Assembly (NCBI RefSeq): GCF_003967355.1
Contig: NZ_BIFH01000017.1
Coordinates: 333,065 to 397,064, forward strand
DNA: 64,000 nt
Reading direction: 5' to 3'
DNA from: Embleya hyalina
GTDB taxonomy: Bacteria; Actinomycetota; Actinomycetes; Streptomycetales; Streptomycetaceae
The notes beneath the pieces were generated by a model. It was not told the origin of the DNA. It ran no database searches and worked only from the letters and a program-made list of their open reading frames with translations. Made by a program: the position numbers and the translations under genes. Shown piece after piece: positions 7,987 through 16,699 of this stretch (its first letter is position 1; every line of letters begins with the position of its first letter).

Positions 7987-9753
7987 GTGCGCAAGGTACT
8001 CATCGCCAACCGTGGGGAAATCGCGGTCCGCGTCGCCCGAGCATGCCGGGATGCCGGTATCGCCAGTGTGGCCGTCTATGCCGAGCCGGACCGGGATGCT
8101 CTGCACGTGCGGGTGGCCGACGAGGCCCACGCGCTCGGCGGGAACACTCCGGCCGAGAGCTACCTGGACGTGGCCAAGGTGTTGGGGGCCGCCCGGGACT
8201 CCGGCGCGGACGCCATCCACCCCGGGTACGGATTCCTGTCGGAGAACGCGGAATTCGCCCAGGCCGTGCTGGACGCGGGCCTGACCTGGATCGGGCCGCC
8301 GCCGCAGGCGATCCGCGATCTCGGCGACAAGGTGGCCGCCCGGCACATCGCCCAGCGGGCCGGCGCGCCCCTGGTCGCCGGCACCCCGGACCCGGTCTCC
8401 GGCTCCGCCGAGGTCGTCGAGTTCGCGAAGGCCAACGGCCTGCCGATCGCCATCAAGGCCGCGTTCGGCGGTGGCGGGCGCGGGCTCAAGGTGGCCCGCA
8501 CCCTCGAAGAGGTCCCGGAGCTGTACGACTCGGCGGTGCGCGAGGCGGTGGCCGCGTTCGGCCGCGGCGAGTGCTTCGTCGAGCGCTACCTGGACCAGCC
8601 GCGGCACGTCGAGACCCAGTGCCTGGCCGACACCCACGGCAACGTCGTGGTCGTGTCGACCCGCGACTGCTCGCTCCAGCGCCGGCACCAGAAGCTGGTC
8701 GAGGAGGCGCCCGCGCCGTTCCTGACCGACGAGCAGAACGCCGAGCTGTACCGCGCGTCCAAGGCGATCCTCAAGGAGGCCGGCTACGTCGGCGCCGGGA
8801 CCTGCGAGTTCCTGGTCGGCAAGGACGGCACGATCTCCTTCCTGGAGGTCAACACCCGGCTCCAGGTCGAGCACCCGGTCACCGAGGAGGTGACCGGCAT
8901 CGACCTGGTCCGCGAGATGTTCCGGATCGCCGACGGCGAGGAGCTGGGCTACGACGACCCGCCGCTGCGCGGGCACTCGTTCGAGTTCCGGATCAACGGC
9001 GAGGACCCGGGTCGCGGCTTCCTGCCCGCCCCCGGCGAGGTCACCACGTGGCTGCCGCCGTCCGGCCCGGGCGTACGGCTGGACTCGGGCGTCGAGCAGG
9101 GTTCGGTGATCGGCCCCGCGTGGGACTCGCTCCTGGCCAAGCTGATCGTCACCGGTCGCGACCGCGCGCAGGCGCTCCAGCGGGCCAAGCGCGCGTTGGA
9201 CGAGTTCGTCGTCGACGGCATGGCGACCGCGCTCACCTTCCACCGCGAGGTGGTGGTGGACCCGGCGTTCGCGCCCGAGCTGGGCGGGTCGACCGAGCCG
9301 TTCACCGTACACACCCGGTGGATCGAGACCGGCTTCGAGAACACCATCGCCCCGTTCGGCGGCGGCGCGGACGCGGCCGAGGAGGCCGCCGAGCGCGAGA
9401 CCGTGGTGGTCGAGGTCAACGGTCGACGGTTCGAGGTCACCCTCCCGGCGGGTCTGGGCGCGTCCGGCGCGGCCCCGGCGGCGGCGAAGAAGGCGCCCAA
9501 GCGCGGCGGCGCCAAGAAGGCCGGCGCCGCGGCGAGCGGCGACGCGCTGGCCAGCCCGATGCAGGGCACCATCGTCAAGGTCGCGGTGGAGGAGGGTCAG
9601 CAGGTCGCCGAGGGCGAGCTGATCGTGGTCCTGGAGGCCATGAAGATGGAACAGCCGCTCAACGCGCACCGCGCGGGCACGGTCAAGGGCCTGGTCGCGG
9701 AGGTCGGCGCGACGGTCACCTCCGGCGCGGTGCTCTGCGAGATCAAGGACTGA
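7987..9753 (+). CDS. accA2: Acetyl/propionyl-CoA carboxylase alpha subunit (biotin carboxylase + BCCP)
   Basis: A 588-aa fused subunit. Residues 1 to about 450 are the biotin carboxylase ATP-grasp module ([13 protein letters not shown] at the N-terminus, [10 protein letters not shown] for [17 protein letters not shown] near residue 290). A long Ala/Lys-rich linker (about 490-520) joins it to the C-terminal carrier domain, where the biotinylated lysine lies in VLEAMKMEQ near residue 552. It carboxylates biotin for several carboxyltransferase subunits, with PccB-AccE nearby as an obvious partner. The GTG start has a GAGGAGGGA ribosome site. It is transcribed alone and is convergent with the DeoR gene. 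Confidence 0.96.
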   Translation: MRKVLIANRGEIAVRVARACRDAGIASVAVYAEPDRDALHVRVADEAHALGGNTPAESYLDVAKVLGAARDSGADAIHPGYGFLSENAEFAQAVLDAGLTWIGPPPQAIRDLGDKVAARHIAQRAGAPLVAGTPDPVSGSAEVVEFAKANGLPIAIKAAFGGGGRGLKVARTLEEVPELYDSAVREAVAAFGRGECFVERYLDQPRHVETQCLADTHGNVVVVSTRDCSLQRRHQKLVEEAPAPFLTDEQNAELYRASKAILKEAGYVGAGTCEFLVGKDGTISFLEVNTRLQVEHPVTEEVTGIDLVREMFRIADGEELGYDDPPLRGHSFEFRINGEDPGRGFLPAPGEVTTWLPPSGPGVRLDSGVEQGSVIGPAWDSLLAKLIVTGRDRAQALQRAKRALDEFVVDGMATALTFHREVVVDPAFAPELGGSTEPFTVHTRWIETGFENTIAPFGGGADAAEEAAERETVVVEVNGRRFEVTLPAGLGASGAAPAAAKKAPKRGGAKKAGAAASGDALASPMQGTIVKVAVEEGQQVAEGELIVVLEAMKMEQPLNAHRAGTVKGLVAEVGATVTSGAVLCEIKD

Positions 9754-9872
9754 CCCGGATCGAGGACCGAACCGGGTCGGGCCCGAGCCGCGTCGAGTCC
9801 GAGCCCGGGTCGAGCGGGACCGAACACCGAGCACCATCGAAAACCCGGCGGGATCCCATCGGTCCCGCGCGT

Positions 9873-9917
9873 CGCGATCGCCCCCGTGTCGAAACCCTCG
9901 GCGCGGGGGCGATCGCG
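9873..9917. terminator. Stem-loop between convergent accA2 and DeoR gene
   Basis: A perfect 14-bp stem (CGCGATCGCCCCCG and its complement) with a 17-nt loop, lying in the 286-bp gap between convergent genes. It is well placed as a bidirectional terminator and has no T-tract, as is common at this GC content. Confidence 0.7.
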
Positions 9918-10039
9918 TCCGTGGGGCGGACGGGCCGTCGGCCCGCGTGCTGCGCGCCGTGCCGCCGGCGCGGGCTCGGCCCGCGGTGTGCTGCCCGGGG
10001 GGCGCCGGGCGAGGCGGCACGTGGTCTTCGATCGGTCGC

Positions 10040-10894
10040 TCACTGGTCGGGCATCACCCCCGGGACACGCATGTCGCGCATCCGCTCCCCGTTGAACTCC
10101 GCGCGGGCGCCGGGAACGGCCCGTTGCGGAAGGGGGGCGATGTGCACCTGCGCGCCCAACTCGGCCAGCGCCTCGCTCTCCGGACCGGGGGCGTCCTCGT
10201 CGGTGACGAGGTGCGTGATCCGCTCCGGGGCCACCGTCTGGAACATGGTGTCCACACCGATCTTGGTGTGGTCGACCATGACGACGACCTCGTGCGCGGC
10301 CTGGATCAGGGCCCGGTCCACGCTCGCGGACAACATGTTGGGGGTGGACAGGCCACGCTCGGCGGTGAGCCCGTTGCCGGACACGAACGCGCGTCGCACG
10401 CGCAGACCCGCGAGGGCCTGTTCGGCACCGCTGCCGACCAGCGCGTAGGACGACCCGCGCAGCGTGCCGCCGGTCATCACGACCTCGACCCGATTGGCGT
10501 GGGCGAGTACCTGCGCGACCAGGAGGGAGTTGGTGACCACGGTCAGCCCGGGGATCCGGGCCAGCCTGCGGGCGAGCTCCTGCGTGGTGGTGCCGGCGCC
10601 CACGACGATCGCGTCCCCCTCGTCGACGAGGGAGACCGCGAGGTCGGCCATGGCCGCCTTCTCCGCCGCCGCGAGGTGGGTCTTCTGCGAATAGCTCGGC
10701 TCACGGGACAGCCCACCGGGCAGCACCGCTCCACCGTGCCGACGGTCGAGCAGCCCTTCGGCTTCCAGGGCCCGCACGTCCCGCCGAACCGTCACCTCGG
10801 ACGTCTGGACCACCCGGGCGAGTTCCCGTAGGGACACCGCTCCGTTGGCCCGCACCATTTCAAGAATCAGTTGACGACGCTCTGCTGCGAACAC
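10040..10894 (-). CDS. DeoR-family transcriptional regulator
   Basis: A 284-aa repressor. The N-terminal DeoR helix-turn-helix is FAAERRQLILEMV, then SLRELARVVQTSEVTVRRD, and EAEGLLDRRHGGA at residues 45-58. The C-terminal DeoRC sugar-phosphate sensor domain contains DEGDAIVVGAGTTTQELA, VVTNSL and VVMVDHTKIG. DeoR proteins typically bind a phosphosugar and repress sugar or nucleoside catabolism genes. The GTG start is preceded by a TACCTT -10 box 6 nt upstream, so the mRNA looks leaderless. Upstream repeats at 10921-10975 look like an autoregulatory site. Nearby deo genes make nucleoside control attractive, but the palindrome at those promoters differs from the repeats here. Confidence 0.9.
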   Translation of the reverse strand: MFAAERRQLILEMVRANGAVSLRELARVVQTSEVTVRRDVRALEAEGLLDRRHGGAVLPGGLSREPSYSQKTHLAAAEKAAMADLAVSLVDEGDAIVVGAGTTTQELARRLARIPGLTVVTNSLLVAQVLAHANRVEVVMTGGTLRGSSYALVGSGAEQALAGLRVRRAFVSGNGLTAERGLSTPNMLSASVDRALIQAAHEVVVMVDHTKIGVDTMFQTVAPERITHLVTDEDAPGPESEALAELGAQVHIAPLPQRAVPGARAEFNGERMRDMRVPGVMPDQ

Positions 10895-10920
10895 GTGACG
10901 AAGGTAACGCGAACGACCGG

Positions 10921-10975
10921 CTCTTATCAGCCGGTTGCGACTCTTACCCGAACTTGTTCATCGAAGTGATAAGAG
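10921..10975. promoter_or_regulatory. CTCTTA repeat array, candidate DeoR operator
   Basis: CTCTTA occurs at 10921 and again exactly 20 bp later at 10941, and its inverse TAAGAG occurs at 10970-10975. The outer copies extend to a perfect inverted pair, CTCTTATCA (10921-10929) and TGATAAGAG (10967-10975). The array covers the -35 region and upstream of the DeoR gene promoter. Confidence 0.65.
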
Positions 10976-11402
10976 TGCTTCGGTTTCCGGGCGCAGCGAA
11001 GCCACAGCGTTCGGGAGGGCCAACCATAACGCTGTTCACCGGGCGTCGGATAGCGCTGATGTACAGAGATTTTGCTGCTCCATACAGGTTTTGACGGCGC
11101 GTCAGCCGGACTCGACGCATGGCGGACACACCGCGAAGCGGCGATCACACCCGGTCCGATTCGAGTATGCGCGGCGATCACGACGCACATCGGATGTTCG
11201 AGAAAAGCCACCCGTAAGTGGAGTACACGGGAGCGTGGAATCCGAATTCCGCGCGCCCCCCGTGCGCCGGAGGCCACGCCCCCGAGTTACCGATCTTGAA
11301 CTCGGGGGCCACCCGAGGTGTACCGCGCCGATAGTGATCGGCCCGACCTCTCGGGACGGTTCGACAGATTTCGCGAGTTCTGCGGATTCGGCGCGGACCG
11401 GG
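10976..11402. other. Noncoding gap of about 430 bp
   Basis: This stretch, relatively AT-rich for the window, lies between the DeoR operator array and the end of the LpdA-like gene. An open frame across it on the minus strand has an unremarkable composition and no ribosome site. I see no gene, RNA or clear terminator. Confidence 0.5.
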
Positions 11403-12821
11403 TCAGGAGCGCTCGCGCCGGTGCAATTGCCGGGCGGCCTCGGCGATCGAACCCGAAAGCGACGGGTAGACGGTGAATGCGCTGGCGATCTGGTCGACGG
11501 TCAGGTGCAGGTCCACGGCGAGCGCGACGGTGTGGATCAACTCGCTCGCGCGCGGCGCCACGATCACGCCGCCGACCACGATCCCGGTACCGGGGCGGCA
11601 GAACAGCTTCACGAAACCGTCGTGGATGCCCTGCATCTTCGCGCGCGGGTTGCGCGACAGCGGCAGCTTCACCCCGCGCGCGTCCATCTCGCCCGCGTCG
11701 ATCGCGGCCTGGGTGTAGCCGACCGTGGCGATCTCGGGGTCGGTGAACACGTTCGAGGACACGGCCTTGAGGTTCAGCGGCGCCACCGCGTCGCCGAGCA
11801 TGTGGTACATCGCGATCCGACCCTGCATCGCGGCCACCGAGGCGAGCGCGAACACACCGGTGCAGTCGCCCGCCGAGTAGACCCCGTTGGCCGTGGTCCG
11901 CGAGACCCGGTCGACCCGCACGTGTCCGGTGTCCTTGAGGAAGACGCCGGCCTCCTCCAGGCCGATGCCCGCGGTGTTCGGGATCGCGCCGACCGCGACC
12001 AGGCAGTGGCTGCCCTCGATGATCTGCCCGTCGGTCAGGGTGACGATGACGCTGTCCCCGTCCCGCTTGACGCTCTCCGCGCGCGAGCGGGACATCACCC
12101 GCATGCCGCGCCGGCGGAACACGCCCTCCAGCACCTCGGCCGCGTCCGGGTCCTCGCCCGGGAGCACCCGGTCGCGGCTGGAGACGAGGGTCACCTTGGA
12201 GCCCAGCGCCTGGTACGCGCCGGCGAACTCGGCGCCGGTGACGCCGGAGCCCACCACGATCAGCTCGCGCGGCAGCTCCGACAGACCGTACATCTGCTTC
12301 CAGTTCAGGATCCGCTCGCCGTCCGGCTCGGCGCCCGGGATCTCGCGCGGGTGGGCGCCGGTGGCGATCAGGATCGCGTCCGCCTCCAGCGTGCGCTCGC
12401 CGCCGTCGGCCAGGTCGGCCACCACGCGGCGCGGCCCGTCGAGCCGGGCGGTGCCGCGCAGCACCCGCACGCCGGCACGCGTGACGCCCTGCGCGATGTC
12501 GTTCGACTGCGCCTTGGCCAGCTGCAACACGCGCCGGTTGACCACGCCCAGGTCCACGCCCACGATCGGGCGGTCCAGCGTGCCGGGGGTGCCGTCGTCG
12601 ACGTAGATGCCGAGCTCGTGATGCGAGTCGGCGAAGTTCGTCATGACCTCGGCCGTGGCGATCAGGGTCTTGGACGGGACACAGTCCGTCAGTACCGCCG
12701 CACCACCCACGCCTTCCCGCTCTACCACCGTCACCTCGGCTCCGAGCTGTGCCGCGACCAAAGCCGCCTCGTATCCGCCGGGTCCTCCGCCTACGATCAC
12801 AATCCGAGTCACGGGTGTCAT
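11403..12821 (-). CDS. lpdA: NAD(P)H-quinone dehydrogenase, LpdA-like flavoprotein
   Basis: A 472-aa class I flavoprotein reductase fold: FAD-binding IVIVGGGPGGYEAAL at residues 6-20, a second nucleotide fold VVGSGVTGAEFAGAY, the FAD motif VYSAGDCTG, and a dimerisation domain with FTDPEIATVGYT. The normal redox pair CxxxxC of lipoamide dehydrogenases is altered. The segment reads GVGGAAVLTDCVPSKTLI, so only the second cysteine remains, as I recall for mycobacterial LpdA (Rv3303c), which acts as an NAD(P)H:quinone reductase rather than a disulfide reductase. The ATG at 12821 has a GGGAGA ribosome site. It is divergent from the GGCT gene. Confidence 0.88.
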   Translation of the reverse strand: MTPVTRIVIVGGGPGGYEAALVAAQLGAEVTVVEREGVGGAAVLTDCVPSKTLIATAEVMTNFADSHHELGIYVDDGTPGTLDRPIVGVDLGVVNRRVLQLAKAQSNDIAQGVTRAGVRVLRGTARLDGPRRVVADLADGGERTLEADAILIATGAHPREIPGAEPDGERILNWKQMYGLSELPRELIVVGSGVTGAEFAGAYQALGSKVTLVSSRDRVLPGEDPDAAEVLEGVFRRRGMRVMSRSRAESVKRDGDSVIVTLTDGQIIEGSHCLVAVGAIPNTAGIGLEEAGVFLKDTGHVRVDRVSRTTANGVYSAGDCTGVFALASVAAMQGRIAMYHMLGDAVAPLNLKAVSSNVFTDPEIATVGYTQAAIDAGEMDARGVKLPLSRNPRAKMQGIHDGFVKLFCRPGTGIVVGGVIVAPRASELIHTVALAVDLHLTVDQIASAFTVYPSLSGSIAEAARQLHRRERS

Positions 12822-12857
12822 TCTCTCCCATGACCGCGCGTCGCGTAGGCTGCGGCC

Positions 12858-13298
12858 ATGCCCCTCTACGCCGCGTACGCAAGCAACCTCGACGCGCGGC
12901 AGATGGCCCGGCGTGCCCCGCACTCACCTCTGCGCCACACCGGTTGGCTGCCCGGCTGGCGGCTGACCTTCGGCGGCGAGCAGTTGGGGTGGGACGGATC
13001 GCTGGCCACGGTCGTCGAGGACGAGATGTCCCAGGTGTTCGTCGCGCTCTACGACCTGGCCGAGATGGACGAGCCCGACCTCGACCGCTGGGAGGGCATG
13101 CCGCTCGGCCTGTACCGCAAGGTCCGGGTCCGGGTGGAGTCGCTGTTCGGCGAACAGCTCGCCTGGCTGTACGTGCTCAACGACTACGAGGGCGGCCTGC
13201 CCTCGGCGCGCTACCTCGGCATGGTCGCCGAGTCCGCGGAGTCGGCCGGCGCCCCCGACGACTACGTCAAGGAACTTCGCAACCGCCCCTGCTCGTAG
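12858..13298 (+). CDS. Gamma-glutamylcyclotransferase-like protein
   Basis: A 146-aa GGCT/AIG2-fold protein. The substrate loop LYAAYASNLD at residues 3-12 matches the Y-G-S-N loop of the family. The acidic EMDEPDLDRWEG near residue 70 lies where the family has its catalytic glutamate, followed by YRKVRVRV. Family members release 5-oxoproline from gamma-glutamyl compounds; the specific substrate here is unknown. TAGGCT ends 6 nt before the ATG, so expression is probably leaderless. It shares a 36-bp divergent promoter region with lpdA. Confidence 0.85.
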   Translation: MPLYAAYASNLDARQMARRAPHSPLRHTGWLPGWRLTFGGEQLGWDGSLATVVEDEMSQVFVALYDLAEMDEPDLDRWEGMPLGLYRKVRVRVESLFGEQLAWLYVLNDYEGGLPSARYLGMVAESAESAGAPDDYVKELRNRPCS

Positions 13299-13497
13299 TC
13301 CGCGGCGCGACCCGTTCCGAACGTCGCCCGCCGCCTCCGGCCGGGGCGCGCCCCGGTGCCGAGCCGGACCGGGGCGCCGGGCGCGAGGCGGTTCGCCGGG
13401 CTCGCCGATCGGGTGTTCCGCGCGTCGCCTGAACGGACGTATCACCCCGTATCCGTACGAGTCTTCCCCCGCTGTCATTGCGGTCGTATCACAGTCT

Positions 13498-13511
13498 TCT
13501 ACGCGCATAGA
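13498..13511. promoter_or_regulatory. Nucleoside-regulon palindrome upstream of pnp
   Basis: TCTACGCGCATAGA, a near-perfect 14-bp palindrome 44 nt before the purine nucleoside phosphorylase start and upstream of its TACGCT -10 box (13543-13548). Very similar sites precede add, deoC and the nucleoside importer operon. Confidence 0.75.
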
Positions 13512-13555
13512 CCCCGGCCGCGCCGTTCACAGGTGCAGCATTTACGCTCATCGAT

Positions 13556-14365
13556 GTGAACGTACTGGATAGCCACGACCCGTATACGGCCGCCGCCGAG
13601 GCCGCCGAAAGCCTGCAGCGGATCACCGGTGCCGCGACGCACGACATCGCGCTCGTCATGGGCTCTGGCTGGGTGCCCGCCGCCGACATGCTCGGTGACC
13701 CGGAACACGAGTTCCCGGTCACCGCGCTGCCCGGCTTCCCGCCGCCCGCCGTCGAGGGCCACGCCGGCACGGTCCGCTCGCTGGTCATCGGCGACCGCCG
13801 CGCGCTGGTGTTCCTCGGCCGCACCCACCTCTACGAGGGCCGGGGCGTCGCCTCGGTCGCCCACGGCGTGCGCACCGCGGTCGCCGCCGGTTGCAAGGCC
13901 GTCGTGCTGACCAACGGCTGCGGCGGCCTGCGCCCGTCGTTCGTGCCCGGTCAGCCCGTACTGATCAGCGACCACATCAACCTCACCGCCGCGTCGCCCA
14001 TCGTCGGCGCCAACTTCGTCGATCTGACCGACCTCTACTCGCCGCGGCTACGCGCGTTGTGTCGCGAGGTCGAGCCCGCCCTCGAAGAGGGCGTGTACGT
14101 ACAGTTCCCCGGCCCGCACTACGAGACCCCGGCCGAGATCGGCATGGTCCGCGCGATCGGCGGGCACCTCGTCGGCATGTCCACCACGATCGAGGCGATC
14201 GCCGCGCGCGAGGCCGGCGCCGAGGTCCTGGGCATCTCCCTGGTCACCAACCTGGCCGCCGGCATGACCGGCGAACCGCTCAACCACGAAGAGGTCCTGG
14301 CCGCCGGACGCGCGTCCGCGGAGCGTATGGGCCGACTGCTCACCCAGGTCCTGCCACGCATCTGA
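13556..14365 (+). CDS. punA: Purine nucleoside phosphorylase
   Basis: A 269-aa class I (trimeric-type) PNP that cleaves (deoxy)inosine and (deoxy)guanosine with phosphate to base plus (deoxy)ribose-1-phosphate. Motifs are the phosphate loop [44 protein letters not shown] and the base-binding end [20 protein letters not shown] followed by VTNLAAG. The GTG start lies 7 nt after the TACGCT -10 box, so the mRNA is probably leaderless. The phosphosugar mutase follows after 70 nt on the same strand, a pairing that suggests joint use of the pentose-1-phosphate product. Confidence 0.93.
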   Translation: MNVLDSHDPYTAAAEAAESLQRITGAATHDIALVMGSGWVPAADMLGDPEHEFPVTALPGFPPPAVEGHAGTVRSLVIGDRRALVFLGRTHLYEGRGVASVAHGVRTAVAAGCKAVVLTNGCGGLRPSFVPGQPVLISDHINLTAASPIVGANFVDLTDLYSPRLRALCREVEPALEEGVYVQFPGPHYETPAEIGMVRAIGGHLVGMSTTIEAIAAREAGAEVLGISLVTNLAAGMTGEPLNHEEVLAAGRASAERMGRLLTQVLPRI

Positions 14366-14435
14366 GCGGGTGGGTCCGCCGGCCCGTGCGGACCCTTCCC
14401 GATCCCCTCCCGATCCCTTCCGCACCGAGGAGTCC

Positions 14436-16130
14436 GTGTTGAGCGACGTCATCGAGATCGCGCGCGCCTGGCTGGCCGAGGACCCGGACCCGGAGACCCG
14501 GGCCGAGCTCGAAGCGTTGCTCGATTCGGACGACCGGGAGGCTCTCGCCGACCGCTTCGCCGGCCTGCTCCAGTTCGGCACCGCCGGGCTGCGCGGCGAA
14601 TTGGGCGCCGGGCCCAACCGGATGAACCGCGCCGTGGTCATCCGCGCCGCGGCCGGTCTGGCCGGTTACCTCAAGAGCGTGTACGTCACCGACACCGTCG
14701 CGCCCGCCGCGACCCGCAACGCGGTGGTGATCGGGTTCGACGCGCGGCACAAGTCCGACGTGTTCGCCCGGGACACCGCCGCCGTCATGGAGGCCGCCGG
14801 GCTGCACGCGCTGGTGTTGCCCCGACCGCTGCCCACGCCGGTACTCGCCTACGCGATCCGGCATCTGGGCTGCGTCGCCGGCGTGATGGTCACCGCGAGC
14901 CACAACCCGCCGCGCGACAACGGCTACAAGGTCTATCTCGGCGACGGGTCGCAGATCGTGCCGCCCGCCGACGCGGAGATCGCCGCGCACATCGCCGCGG
15001 TGCGCTCCCTGGCCGACGTACCCCTCGCCGAGGACGGGTGGGAGACGCTGAGCGAGGCGGTGATCGACTCCTACCTCGACCGCGCGGTGTCCGTGGTCGA
15101 CCCGGCCGGGCCGCGCGACGTGCGGATCGTGCACACCGCGATGCACGGCGTGGGCACCACCGTGATGCTCGGCGCGTTCGACCGCGCGGGCTTCGCCGAC
15201 GTCCGACCGGTGCCCGAACAGGCGGACCCGGACCCGGACTTCCCGACCGTGGCGTTCCCCAACCCGGAGGAGCCCGGGGCGATGGACCTGGCGTTTCGCA
15301 CCGCGCTGGCCGAGGACGCCGATCTGGTGATCGCCAACGACCCGGACGCCGACCGGTGCGCGGTGGCGGTCCCGGACCCGGCCGCGGCGGGCGGCTGGCG
15401 GATGTTGCGCGGCGACGAGGTCGGCGCGCTGCTCGGCGCCGAGGTGGCCCGCCGGGGTACCGACGGTGTGCTGGCCACGACCATCGTGTCCTCCTCGCTG
15501 CTCGGCGCGATCGCCCGGGACAACGGCATCTTGTACACCGAGACGCTGACCGGCTTCAAGTGGCTGGCGCGGGTGCCGAACCTGGCGTTCGCGTACGAGG
15601 AGGCGCTGGGCTACTGCGTCGACCCGGCCGGGGTGTGCGACAAGGACGGCGTCACCGCCGCGCTGATGCTGGCCGAACTCGCGGCCGGCGCCAAGCGGGA
15701 CGGCCGCACGCTGCCCGCGCTGCTCGACGAGATCGCGACCCGGTACGGCCTGTACGCGACCGACCAGTATTCGGTGCGGGTGGACCGCCTCGACCTGATC
15801 GCCGACGCGATGCGACGCCTGCGTACCGAGCCGCCGCACACGCTCGGCGGCCTCGCCGTGACCGGCGTCGACGACCTGCTCAACCCGCCGGCCGCCGACC
15901 TGCCGCCGACCGACGGCCTGCGCTACACGCTGGCCGGGGACGGCACGGACCTGTTCGCGGGTCGGGTGGTGGTTCGCCCGTCCGGGACCGAGCCCAAGCT
16001 CAAGGCGTATCTCGAGGTCGTGGTCGACCCGAAGCGGATCGCCGCGATCGGCGTGGCCGCCGCCCGCGCGGCGGCGGACGCGGCGACGGCGGCCCTGAAG
16101 CGGGACCTGGCCACGACGCTGGGCATCTGA
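14436..16130 (+). CDS. Phosphosugar mutase (PMM/PGM family), probable phosphopentomutase
   Basis: A 564-aa alpha-D-phosphohexomutase-family protein. The catalytic phosphoserine loop is TASHNPPRDNGYKV near residue 155, the Mg site DPDADRCAVAV near residue 304, the sugar-specificity loop EEALGY near residue 388, and the phosphate-binding RPSGTEPKLKAY near the C-terminus. At this length, and next to PNP, it resembles the PGM2/phosphopentomutase type more than a classical phosphomannomutase. It would convert (deoxy)ribose-1-phosphate to the 5-phosphate used by DeoC. GTG 14436 or TTG 14439 is the start; a GAGGA ribosome site lies just upstream. A strong palindrome follows the stop. Confidence 0.9.
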   Translation: MLSDVIEIARAWLAEDPDPETRAELEALLDSDDREALADRFAGLLQFGTAGLRGELGAGPNRMNRAVVIRAAAGLAGYLKSVYVTDTVAPAATRNAVVIGFDARHKSDVFARDTAAVMEAAGLHALVLPRPLPTPVLAYAIRHLGCVAGVMVTASHNPPRDNGYKVYLGDGSQIVPPADAEIAAHIAAVRSLADVPLAEDGWETLSEAVIDSYLDRAVSVVDPAGPRDVRIVHTAMHGVGTTVMLGAFDRAGFADVRPVPEQADPDPDFPTVAFPNPEEPGAMDLAFRTALAEDADLVIANDPDADRCAVAVPDPAAAGGWRMLRGDEVGALLGAEVARRGTDGVLATTIVSSSLLGAIARDNGILYTETLTGFKWLARVPNLAFAYEEALGYCVDPAGVCDKDGVTAALMLAELAAGAKRDGRTLPALLDEIATRYGLYATDQYSVRVDRLDLIADAMRRLRTEPPHTLGGLAVTGVDDLLNPPAADLPPTDGLRYTLAGDGTDLFAGRVVVRPSGTEPKLKAYLEVVVDPKRIAAIGVAAARAAADAATAALKRDLATTLGI

Positions 16131-16169
16131 GCACGAGCGATCGAAGCACCGGCCGAACGGGCCGGTGGT

Positions 16170-16213
16170 ACGCGTGGGGCGGGGCGGCCGATCGGCCGCC
16201 CCGCCCCACGCGT
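16170..16213. terminator. 44-bp perfect palindrome after the mutase gene
   Basis: Two 22-nt arms (starting ACGCGTGGGGCGGGGCGGCC) with no loop bases between them, 40 nt after the stop codon. It would form an extremely stable hairpin and acts most plausibly as a terminator; there is no T-tract. Confidence 0.8.
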
Positions 16214-16352
16214 GTCCACCTCGATCCGGACCCGCCCGGGGGTCGAGTGGTACTTGCGTACGGGTTCGGTCTGGCCCTCGGGACGGATGTGCCCGAGGGG
16301 TCCGCCGGCGGATGGTGGACAGGTCGGCAGAACCCGATCCCGAGAGGTCGTC

Positions 16353-16688
16353 ATGAGCACCCCGTTCCGCTTTCCCACACCCGGCACGCACCGCCCGCGG
16401 CACGTCCTGCGGTGGGCGATGGCCGGGCGGTCGATCCCCGCGCTGACGAGCTTCGTGGGCGGCGTCCTGCTGCTGCCGGTGCTCGTCGCGGGCCTGGCCT
16501 ACGCGTTCGGCTCGGATGTCGCGAGCACCCTCATGCACACCCTCACGCCCGACGCCGGTGTCGGCGGCGGCCCGGATCTCGGCGGCTCGTGGTCCGCTCC
16601 GATCGCGGGCGCGGCCCTGCTCGTGGTCGGTGGCCTGCTCACGCTGTACGGCACCGGCCTGCTGGTCCGGCGGCGCCGCGACCGCTGA
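16353..16688 (+). CDS. Small two-span membrane protein
   Basis: A 111-aa protein with a basic N-terminus (FRFPTPGTHRPRHVLRWAM) and two hydrophobic segments at about residues 32-53 and 84-104. They are separated by a Gly/Asp-rich loop, and the protein ends in an RRRRDR-type basic tail. A GAGAGG ribosome site precedes the ATG. No homologous family is recognised. It is convergent with the nitroreductase. Confidence 0.7.
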   Translation: MSTPFRFPTPGTHRPRHVLRWAMAGRSIPALTSFVGGVLLLPVLVAGLAYAFGSDVASTLMHTLTPDAGVGGGPDLGGSWSAPIAGAALLVVGGLLTLYGTGLLVRRRRDR

Positions 16689-16699
16689 CCCGGTCACCG

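Noticed and set aside
10927-11277. 116-codon minus-strand frame in the DeoR/LpdA gap
   Set aside because: No ribosome site and mixed codon usage unlike genes here. It also overlaps the DeoR operator array.
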